DNA of 14,327 nucleotides from CAYVBN01 sp964538565 (GTDB lineage Bacteria; Pseudomonadota; Alphaproteobacteria; Rhizobiales; Xanthobacteraceae). Location: NCBI GenBank assembly GCA_964538565.1, contig CAZIGW010000251.1, forward strand, positions 1-14,327, written 5' to 3'. Below are positions 8,412 to 14,327 of this stretch, in pieces; the stretch's first letter is position 1; every line of letters begins with the position of its first letter. The position numbers and the translations under genes were made by a program. Below the pieces are notes generated by a model that saw only the letters and a list, made by a program, of their open reading frames with translations, ran no database searches and was not told the origin of the DNA.

Positions 8412-9177
8412 CCCGGGCAAACACAAGGGCATCGACGCTGTGGGCGCCCGCGCGCAGCAACGCCCGGGCGCAGGCATCGAGCGTCGCCCCCGAAGTGAGG
8501 ACGTCGTCGACCAGGACCAGCCTCCGGCCCCGGATCGACGGGCGTTCCTCCTCCGGGACCCGGAAGGCGCCCTGGACGTTGCTTGCCCGTTCGCCGCGGG
8601 AGAGGCCGACCTGCTGGGCCGTCGCCCGGACCCGCTTCAAGGCCCCATGCGCGACCGGCACCCCGCTCAGGCGTGCGATCGCCCCGGCCAGCGCGGCCGA
8701 CTGGTTGAAGCGCCGCGCCCACAGCCGTCGCCAGTGCAGCGGCACCGGCACGAGGCCGTCGGCCTCTGCGAGCAGCGGCCTCCCGGCCTGCGCCATCCAG
8801 CGGCCCAGGGTCGGGGCCAGGTCGAACCGGTCGTGGTATTTGAACGCGTGCACGAGCGCGCGGGCGACATCGTCGTAGCGCACGGCGGCCCGCGCCCGGG
8901 CGTAGGCGGGCGGGTCGGCGATCGCCTCCATCGACAGGATGCCGGGCCCCGGATCGTACACGAAGGGAATGCCGAGCCGTTCGCAGTAGGGTGGGGCGAT
9001 GAATGACAGCTTCGACCAGCACGCCGCACAGAGGCCGCCGTCGCCGCCGACCAGCTCGCGGCAGGCCGGGCAGAGCGGCGGCAGCGCGAGATCGAGGGCG
9101 AGCCTATATGAAGCGCGCAGCGCCGCCGCGATGCCCGTCAGCCAGCCCCGCGTGACGATCGGTCCCCCCGGTTGCAT
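8383..9177 (-). CDS. comF: ComF family protein (phosphoribosyltransferase-like)
   Basis: A 264-residue ComF-type protein. An N-terminal zinc-finger-like module has Cys36, Cys39, Cys50 and Cys53 (CPAC...CAAC). It is followed by a phosphoribosyltransferase fold with DGLVPVPLHWRRLWARRFNQSAALA (typical of ComF/GntX) and the PRPP loop LVLVDDVLTSGATLDACARAL (VDD at residues 223-225). In naturally competent bacteria ComF helps handle incoming single-stranded DNA; in many proteobacteria its role is unknown. ATG 9177-9175 gives the family length. The frame is open far upstream, but those codons lie opposite the methyltransferase and are a shadow. GTG eight codons in is an alternative start. It heads a run ending with DUF1178 and diverges from the methyltransferase gene over 66 bases. 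Confidence 0.88.
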   Translation of the reverse strand: MQPGGPIVTRGWLTGIAAALRASYRLALDLALPPLCPACRELVGGDGGLCAACWSKLSFIAPPYCERLGIPFVYDPGPGILSMEAIADPPAYARARAAVRYDDVARALVHAFKYHDRFDLAPTLGRWMAQAGRPLLAEADGLVPVPLHWRRLWARRFNQSAALAGAIARLSGVPVAHGALKRVRATAQQVGLSRGERASNVQGAFRVPEEERPSIRGRRLVLVDDVLTSGATLDACARALLRAGAHSVDALVFARVVGNANTPI

Positions 9178-9216
9178 CGGCTGAGGGTATCGTGGCTTGT
9201 GCGGCGGGACCAGCCG

Positions 9217-9232
9217 CGGCTTGCGCAAGCCG
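9217..9232. promoter_or_regulatory. 16-bp perfect palindrome between comF and the methyltransferase gene
   Basis: CGGCTTGCGCAAGCCG is a perfect palindrome ending 11 bases before the methyltransferase ATG, almost touching its GGAG ribosome site (9236-9239). A related half-site, GGCTTGTGC, occurs at 9194-9202 in the same orientation. It could be an operator serving both divergent genes, or an RNA hairpin limiting ribosome access. No regulator is known. Confidence 0.4.
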
Positions 9233-9243
9233 GCCGGAGCCCG

Positions 9244-10176
9244 ATGAGCAACAGCCGCCGCATCGAAGGGCGAGAGTGGATGTCGATGATTCCCGAGGTG
9301 TTCGACCGCGCCCTGCTGCGCTGGCGTCGGCGCCGCGCCCGGGCGCTCGGGCCGGCGACGTTCCTGCTCGACCGCGCGGCCGAGGATCTCGGCGAGCGCC
9401 TGTCCGTGGTGACGCGCCGCTTCGAACGTGCCCTCGACCTCGGCACGCCGACCGACGCGGTGCGGCGCGCGCTCGCGTCCAACCCGGCCGTCGGAACGGT
9501 GATCTCCACCGGTCGCGAGGTGGCGGCGGGCGCCGCCGGGGCGCAGGTCATTGCCGCCGAGGAGGCGCTGCCGTTCGCCGCCGGCAGCCTCGATCTCGTC
9601 GTCTCGGCGCTCGCGCTGCAGTCGATCAACGATCTGCCCGGTGCGCTGGTGCAGATCCGCCGCGCGCTCAAGCCCGACGGCCTGTTCCTGGCCGCCCTGT
9701 TCGGGGGAGCGACGCTCGCCGAACTGCGCCAGAGCTTTGCCGACGCCGAGGCCGCGATCGAGGGCGGCGTCTCTCCGCGCGTGTTTCCGTTCGCCGACGT
9801 CCGCGAGATGGGCGGTCTGTTGCAGCGTGCGGGTTTCGCCCTCCCGGTCACCGACGTCGAGCGGTTGACCGTCCGCTATGCGTCGCCGTTCGCCCTGATG
9901 CACGACCTGCGGCGCATGGGGGCGACCAACGTGCTGCGCGAACGCCGCCGCACGCCGCTGCGGCGCGCGACGCTGATGCGCATGGCGGAGATCTACGCCG
10001 AACGCTACGGCGATGCCGACGGCAGGGTGAGGGCAACGTTCGAGATCGTCTGGCTGTCGGGCTGGGCGCCGCATCCCGATCAGCAGCAGCCGCTGCGGCC
10101 GGGCTCGGCCAGGCACCGGCTGGCCGAAGCGCTCGGCACCCGAGAGCTTCCGGCGGGCGAGAAGGCCGGGCGTTAG
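9244..10176 (+). CDS. Class I SAM-dependent methyltransferase-like protein (BioC/NDUFAF5-like)
   Basis: A 310-residue protein with a methyltransferase fold: EVFDRALLRWRRRRAR at the N-terminus, then EEALPFAAGSLDLVVSALALQSINDLPGALVQIRRALKPDGLFLAALFGG, the acidic/hydrophobic motif and post-motif of the group containing BioC and the mitochondrial complex I assembly factor NDUFAF5. The C-terminal part (MHDLRRMGATNVLRERR, TFEIVWLSGWAPHPDQQQPLRPGSA) is typical of alphaproteobacterial members. The glycine-rich SAM motif I is weak: the site reads ALDLGTPTDAV rather than LDxGxGxG, so SAM binding may be altered. ATG 9244 has GGAG only 4 bases upstream; ATG 9280 (giving MSMIPEVFDRALL) with an upstream GAAGG is a real alternative. 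Substrate unknown; an NDUFAF5-like role in respiratory complex assembly is inference. Confidence 0.8.
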   Translation: MSNSRRIEGREWMSMIPEVFDRALLRWRRRRARALGPATFLLDRAAEDLGERLSVVTRRFERALDLGTPTDAVRRALASNPAVGTVISTGREVAAGAAGAQVIAAEEALPFAAGSLDLVVSALALQSINDLPGALVQIRRALKPDGLFLAALFGGATLAELRQSFADAEAAIEGGVSPRVFPFADVREMGGLLQRAGFALPVTDVERLTVRYASPFALMHDLRRMGATNVLRERRRTPLRRATLMRMAEIYAERYGDADGRVRATFEIVWLSGWAPHPDQQQPLRPGSARHRLAEALGTRELPAGEKAGR

Positions 10177-10236
10177 CCGCGCCCGCAACGGTGCAAACCG
10201 ATTTCGCCGCCGGCCGCGCTCCCGTTCCGACCTGGC

Positions 10237-10290
10237 GCGTGATCTTCGGCGCACGTCGTCGGAAAACGATTCCGCTTCACCGGATCATGC
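10237..10290. repeat. Dispersed palindromic repeat, second family
   Basis: Imperfect palindrome with outer arms GCGTGATC (10237-10244) and GATCATGC (10283-10290) and an inner TCGGAAAACGATTCCGC block. The pattern (TGATC...CGGAAAAC...CCGGATCATGC) resembles an interspersed repeat I recall from Bradyrhizobium/Rhodopseudomonas-type genomes. It lies between the convergent methyltransferase and Flp pilin genes and may also act as a 3'-end structure for either. Confidence 0.6.
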
Positions 10291-10305
10291 GTCGGCGCCG
10301 GCGTC

Positions 10306-10500
10306 TCAGAGCCTGGCGGTCAGCTTGTCGTAGAAGTTGGCGCGGATGGAGGAGCCGATGTTCCAGACGGCGCCGATGATCACGATCGAAATGCCCGCGG
10401 CGATGATCGCGTATTCGATCGCGGTCGTGCCGCCTTCGTCGGAGACGAAGCGGGCAAGACCGGGCACGGACGTCTGACGAGAGGTGGGAAGACATGTCAT
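10306..10500 (-). CDS. Flp family type IVb pilin
   Basis: A 64-residue small prepilin. The 24-residue leader ends ARFVSDEGG and is followed by TTAIEYAIIAAGISIVIIGAVWNIG, the Flp/Fap signature: cleavage after Gly24 by a TadV/CpaA-type prepilin peptidase, Glu29-Tyr30 at mature positions 5-6, then a single hydrophobic helix. The mature pilin would be about 40 residues. These pilins build tad (tight adherence) pili in the outer envelope. ATG 10500-10498 has AAGGA 9 bases upstream; a longer frame to 10548 lacks support. No other tad/cpa gene is in this window, so it is an orphan relative to its assembly machine. It lies 61 bases downstream of the Nudix gene on the same strand, either as part of that transcript or with its own promoter. 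Confidence 0.88.
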   Translation of the reverse strand: MTCLPTSRQTSVPGLARFVSDEGGTTAIEYAIIAAGISIVIIGAVWNIGSSIRANFYDKLTARL

Positions 10501-10561
10501 GGGTGAATTCCTTCGGGCAATTCCTTCGTCGAGATCCTCGGCGTGCAACGTGTCGACATCG

Positions 10562-10966
10562 TCACAAGAGCGTCGTCAGATGCGCGATGAGCGGAACGTC
10601 CGCGGGCGGCATCGGGTACTCCCGCAGCCGGTTCGGCTTCACCCAGGCGAGCCGCTGGCCTTCGAGCGGCGCCACCGTTCCCTCCCACCGCCGGCAGACA
10701 TAGAGCGGCATGAGCAGGTGGAAATCCGCATAGGCGTGGCTCGCGAACGTGAGCGGCGCCAGGCACGGCTCTTTGACGACGATCCCGAGTTCCTCCTTCA
10801 GTTCGCGGATGAGGCTTTCTTCCGGACGCTCGCCCGGCTCGACCTTGCCGCCGGGAAACTCCCACAAGCCCGCCATCGTCCGTCCTGCGGGCCGCTCCGC
10901 GATGAGAACCCGGCCATCGACGTCGACAAGGGCGCATGCGGCGACGAGGACGAGATTCACGGTCAC
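10562..10966 (-). CDS. mutT: Nudix hydrolase, MutT-like (8-oxo-dGTP diphosphatase)
   Basis: A 134-residue cytoplasmic Nudix protein. The full Nudix box is present at residues 40-62 (GKVEPG-E46, R54-E55-L56, E58-E59, G61-I62). The preceding AERPAGRTMAGLWEFPGGK and the late PMPPADVPLI tail are typical of MutT. MutT hydrolyses 8-oxo-dGTP to the monophosphate, preventing A:G mispairs after oxidative damage. The start is GTG at 10966-10964: an in-frame TAA lies five codons upstream with no start between, and the N-terminus MTVNLVLVAACALVD fits the family. CAGGG just upstream may act as ribosome site, though spacing is short. It is 132 bases downstream of argJ on the same strand; secA/parvulin-argJ-mutT order is common in alphaproteobacteria. 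Confidence 0.92.
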   Translation of the reverse strand: MTVNLVLVAACALVDVDGRVLIAERPAGRTMAGLWEFPGGKVEPGERPEESLIRELKEELGIVVKEPCLAPLTFASHAYADFHLLMPLYVCRRWEGTVAPLEGQRLAWVKPNRLREYPMPPADVPLIAHLTTLL

Positions 10967-11098
10967 GACCCTGCCCCACGTTTACGGGACCCGAGTTAAG
11001 GGCTCTTCAACGGCGGTGAAGAAAGTGCCACCCGCCGAAAGTTAACAGGACCTTACCGGATGCGGCCGGCCCGGACGCCCAGGCGGGCGCCGTCGCGG

Positions 11099-12337
11099 TC
11101 AGGAGCGATAGTCGCCGTTGATGGCGACGTACTCCTTGGTGAGGTCGCAGGTGAGCACGCGGTCGCGGCCGCGCCCGAGCCCGAGCGCCACCTTGAGGCT
11201 GATCTCCGGCTTCTTCATCACCGCCGAGACGGCGTCCTCGTCGTAGGAGGGGTCGCGCATGCCCTTGTGGGCGACCCGAATGCCGCCGAACCAGATCGCC
11301 AGGCGGTCGCGGTCGGCCGGCTCGCCGGCCTTGCCGACCGCCATGACGACGCGGCCCCAGTTGGCGTCCTCGCCGGCGATCGCGGTCTTCACCAGCGGCG
11401 AGTTCGCGATCGAGAGGGCGATGCGCCGTGCCGACCTTTTCGACACCGCCCCCTCGACGATGACTTCGACCAGCTTGCGCGCGCCTTCCCCGTCGCGCGC
11501 GATCTGTTCCGAGAGATTGGCGAGCACGCCGTGCAAGGCCTTGCGGAATGGGCCCAGGCGTGGGTCGCCTGCCCGCGCGATGGTCGGCGCCCCGTGCTCG
11601 GCCGCCGCGCCGGTCGCGAAGGCGAGCAGCGTGTCGGACGTCGAGGTGTCGCCGTCGATCGTCACGGCGTTGAACGTGTCTTCGACCTCGTCCTTGACGA
11701 GCCGCTGCAGGGCGGCGGCGCCGATCGGCGCGTCGGTGAAGACGAACGCCAGCATCGTCGCCATGTCGGGCGCGATCATGCCGGCGCCCTTGGCGATGCC
11801 GTTGATCGTCACCGTCGCCTTGCCGAGCTTGGCGGTCGCGGTCGCGAGCTTGGGAAACGTGTCGGTGGTCATGATCGCCTTGGCGGCGCCCAGCCACCCG
11901 TCAGGCGCGGCGGACGCATGGAGGTCGTCCATGACGGCGGCGAACTTGCCTGCCTCGAGCGGTTCGCCGATGACGCCGGTCGAGGCGAGAAAGATCTCGC
12001 CGGGACGACAGCCCAGCGCCTTGGCGGCGAAGTCGGCCGTGAGCCTGGCGGCCTGCCTGCCGTTCTTGCCGGTGAAGGCGTTGGCGTTGCCGGAGTTGAC
12101 GACGAGGCCGCGCGCCGTGCCGCCCTTGAGCCGCGCGCGGCACCAGTCGACCGCCGCCGACGGGCATTTCGAGCGCGTGAACACGCCGCCGACGCTCGTC
12201 CTGCGGTCGAACGTCACCAGCAGCACGTCGGTGCGGCCGGCGTAGCGGATGCCGGCGGCCGCCGTCGCGAGCCGAACCCCTGCGATCGCCGGCATGTCCG
12301 GCACGCGCGCCGGCGCGAGCGGAGAGACCACGGACAT
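11099..12337 (-). CDS. argJ: Bifunctional glutamate N-acetyltransferase / amino-acid acetyltransferase (ornithine acetyltransferase)
   Basis: Transfers the acetyl group from N-acetylornithine to glutamate, closing the cyclic arginine pathway; some members also use acetyl-CoA. The 412 residues fit the family. The proenzyme cleaves itself before the nucleophile Thr194 in KGAGMIAPDMATMLAF, giving alpha and beta subunits. Other visible family segments are VVNSGNANAFTG (80-90), ASTGVIGEPL (118-127), TTDTFPK (157-163), the conserved NAVTIDGDTSTSDT, GEDANWGRVVMAVG and the C-terminal CDLTKEYVAINGDYRS, so the beta subunit looks complete. ATG 12337-12335 is preceded by a G-run (GGGGGG) 4 bases away. 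It starts only 19 bases after the parvulin stop, so the two are probably co-transcribed. Whether it also makes acetylglutamate from acetyl-CoA cannot be read from sequence. Confidence 0.96.
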   Translation of the reverse strand: MSVVSPLAPARVPDMPAIAGVRLATAAAGIRYAGRTDVLLVTFDRRTSVGGVFTRSKCPSAAVDWCRARLKGGTARGLVVNSGNANAFTGKNGRQAARLTADFAAKALGCRPGEIFLASTGVIGEPLEAGKFAAVMDDLHASAAPDGWLGAAKAIMTTDTFPKLATATAKLGKATVTINGIAKGAGMIAPDMATMLAFVFTDAPIGAAALQRLVKDEVEDTFNAVTIDGDTSTSDTLLAFATGAAAEHGAPTIARAGDPRLGPFRKALHGVLANLSEQIARDGEGARKLVEVIVEGAVSKRSARRIALSIANSPLVKTAIAGEDANWGRVVMAVGKAGEPADRDRLAIWFGGIRVAHKGMRDPSYDEDAVSAVMKKPEISLKVALGLGRGRDRVLTCDLTKEYVAINGDYRS

Positions 12338-12356
12338 TGCGCCCCCCGGCGGACCG

Positions 12357-13265
12357 TTACTTCTTCTGTTCGCCGCCCGGCTTCTGCGGGCCGCCCTCCG
12401 CGGGCCCGTCGAGCCGCTCGATCTTGCCTTCGGCGCGCAGCTTGGTGATGAAGTCCGACTGCGCCTTGCGCACGACGTAGGCCTGCAGCTGATCCTTGAC
12501 CTTGTCGAACGCCGGGACCGGGCGCTTGCGCTTGTCCTCGACCTTGATGATGTGCCAGCCGAACTGCGTCTTCACCGGATCGGACACCTGCCCCTTGTCG
12601 AGCTTGAAGGCGACGTCGGCGAATTCCGGAACCATCTGGTCCTTGGTGAAGTAGCCGAGATCGCCGCCTTCGGCCGCGCCCGGATCCTTCGATTTCTTCT
12701 TCGCGACTTCGGCGAAGTCGGCGCCCTTCTTGAGCTCGGCCTCGACCGCCTTGGCCTCCTCCTCGGTGGGGACCAGGATGTGCCGCGCGTGGACTTCCTC
12801 CTCGCTGCCCATCTGCCTGGCGGCTTCGTCATAGACCTTGTGCAGCGCCTCGTCGGTGACGGCGTTCTTCGCCTCCGACTGCAACATCAGGTCCATCAGC
12901 ACGCGGTTGCGGGCGAACGCGAGACGACGCTTGAAATCGTCGCCGTCGGCGAGCTTCTTCTGCTCCGCCGCCTTGGAGACGAGGATCATGTTGGTCATGT
13001 AGGTGATGAGATACTCGCGCTTGGCCTGCTCGTTCGCCGTCTCCGGCAGGCTTCCGGCGACTTCCTCCTCGGCGATCGCGAGGTCGCTCTGGTGAATGTC
13101 GACGCCGTTGACGCGCGCCAGCACGGGGTCGGAGCCCTGCACCTCGCTGTGTGCCGCGGTGAACGAACCGATCAGCAGCGCGGCGCCGGCCAGGGCCGCC
13201 ACCCACCCCGGGCGCGACGCGCGCGGCGTCGAAGGAGAGGAACGCAGTTGCGGCAACGAGGTCAT
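12357..13265 (-). CDS. Secreted parvulin-type peptidyl-prolyl cis-trans isomerase
   Basis: A 302-residue PPIase/foldase. The basic N-terminus followed by a hydrophobic stretch (about 21-39, WVAALAGAALLIGSFTAAH) looks like a signal peptide or anchor, placing it in the periplasm. A SurA/PrsA-like helical region follows (about 45-150). The parvulin domain (about 157-245) has VHARHILVPTEEEA, GGDLGYFTKDQMVPEFADVAF and GQVSDPVKTQFGWHIIKVED. The tail is rich in Gly, Pro and Lys. ATG 13265-13263 has AAGGA 7 bases upstream; the frame is open to 13328 but the extra residues would precede the signal. It diverges from secA and is followed by argJ after 19 bases. A role in folding exported proteins fits the secA neighbour. 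Confidence 0.92.
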   Translation of the reverse strand: MTSLPQLRSSPSTPRASRPGWVAALAGAALLIGSFTAAHSEVQGSDPVLARVNGVDIHQSDLAIAEEEVAGSLPETANEQAKREYLITYMTNMILVSKAAEQKKLADGDDFKRRLAFARNRVLMDLMLQSEAKNAVTDEALHKVYDEAARQMGSEEEVHARHILVPTEEEAKAVEAELKKGADFAEVAKKKSKDPGAAEGGDLGYFTKDQMVPEFADVAFKLDKGQVSDPVKTQFGWHIIKVEDKRKRPVPAFDKVKDQLQAYVVRKAQSDFITKLRAEGKIERLDGPAEGGPQKPGGEQKK

Positions 13266-13597
13266 GGCGTGATCCTTGGTGATCCTGGGGTGCTGGTTGA
13301 GCCCTGTCGGTCGGGCGGCGCCGGACACTCGCGCAATCGCTCGGCCTTGGCAACGGAAGATTGAACGAGGGTCCTAACGACGGCGTGAACGCGAAAAAGT
13401 GGCCGATTGACAAGGATCAGACCCCCTCCTATCTCTCGGCCACCACTCGCCGGTCCGCCCCGCGAGGGCATTGGACGTTGTGTCTCATAGTAGCCCGAAA
13501 AGCGCCGTATTCCCGGATTGATCGGGCCATGCGCAGGTTTGCGTGCCCGAGCCGTCGAGCACGTTGACGGCGGAGCGGGAGAAGAAAGGACTTCCTC
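13266..13597. other. 332-base divergent intergenic region between the parvulin gene and secA
   Basis: No convincing gene is seen. It holds the predicted secA promoter (13407-13435), a leader of about 150 bases, a 12-residue open frame (13529-13567) with a weak ribosome site, and a small CCCG/CGGG hairpin near 13512-13526. Next to the parvulin start, GTGATCCT occurs twice (13269-13276 and 13279-13286), which duplicates the AGGAT ribosome-site sequence on the minus strand. I find no strong promoter for the parvulin gene. Confidence 0.6.
13407..13435 (+). promoter_or_regulatory. Predicted secA promoter
   Basis: A perfect -35 TTGACA (13407-13412) and a -10 TATCTC (13430-13435) are 17 bases apart. 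This is the best sigma-70 match in the window. Transcription would start near 13442, leaving a leader of about 155 bases before secA. Confidence 0.65.

Positions 13598-14327
<730 letters not shown>

Noticed and set aside
9178..10254. Upstream extension of the comF frame to 10254
   Set aside because: The extra residues lie opposite the methyltransferase gene and do not resemble ComF. The internal ATG at 9177 gives the family length.
11066..11098. Possible terminator after argJ (GGCGCCCGCCTGGGCG stem)
   Set aside because: The stem is short and GC-rich with no T-run on the minus strand. Such stems are common by chance at this GC content.
13361..13567. 68-codon open frame between the parvulin gene and secA
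   Set aside because: The secA promoter lies inside its first third, it has no good ribosome site, and its composition looks non-coding.

Overview
The window is GC-rich, densely packed chromosomal DNA from an alphaproteobacterium. The gene set and order (lysC-ptsP-prfA; comF-grxC-amidase-DUF1178; parvulin-argJ-mutT next to secA) and two dispersed repeats of kinds I know from Bradyrhizobium/Rhodopseudomonas-type genomes point to Hyphomicrobiales (Rhizobiales). I cannot name genus or species. Almost everything is housekeeping. I see no phage, transposase, CRISPR array, tRNA or rRNA gene.

Layout. 1-4518 (minus strand): prfA, cut by the left edge and carrying two in-frame stop codons; ptsP (enzyme I of the nitrogen PTS); lysC (aspartokinase). 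4519-4675: divergent control region. 4676-6418 (plus): ubiG (ubiquinone O-methyltransferase), then an EamA/DMT transporter. 6419-6644: convergent gap with a dispersed repeat and hairpins. 6645-9177 (minus): DUF1178 protein, a carbon-nitrogen hydrolase, grxC and comF. 9244-10176 (plus): a methyltransferase-like protein diverging from comF. 10306-13265 (minus): a small Flp pilin, a Nudix hydrolase, argJ and a secreted parvulin-type prolyl isomerase. 13266-13597: divergent gap with a good secA promoter. 13598 to the right edge (plus): secA.

How the genes fit together. lysC and argJ serve amino-acid synthesis. ptsP reports nitrogen status through phosphotransfer. ubiG makes respiratory quinone. 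grxC and the amidase (probably acting on deaminated glutathione) suggest a small thiol/glutathione maintenance unit, with DUF1178 coupled to it by a 4-base start/stop overlap. secA exports proteins and the divergent parvulin probably folds exported proteins.

The most striking point is prfA. The reading frame and all family motifs, including GGQ, are intact, but UAA and UGA codons interrupt it 45 bases apart. Together with a nearby missense change they look like three C-to-A changes on the plus strand. Four genes in this window end in UAG, which only release factor 1 reads, so the cell should need working RF1. A sequence error or very recent damage is the simplest reading; programmed readthrough would be the exciting one. 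No clearly new multi-gene system is visible. The other points of interest are candidate operators and palindromes in divergent promoters, an orphan Flp pilin, and a methyltransferase with a degenerate SAM-binding motif.
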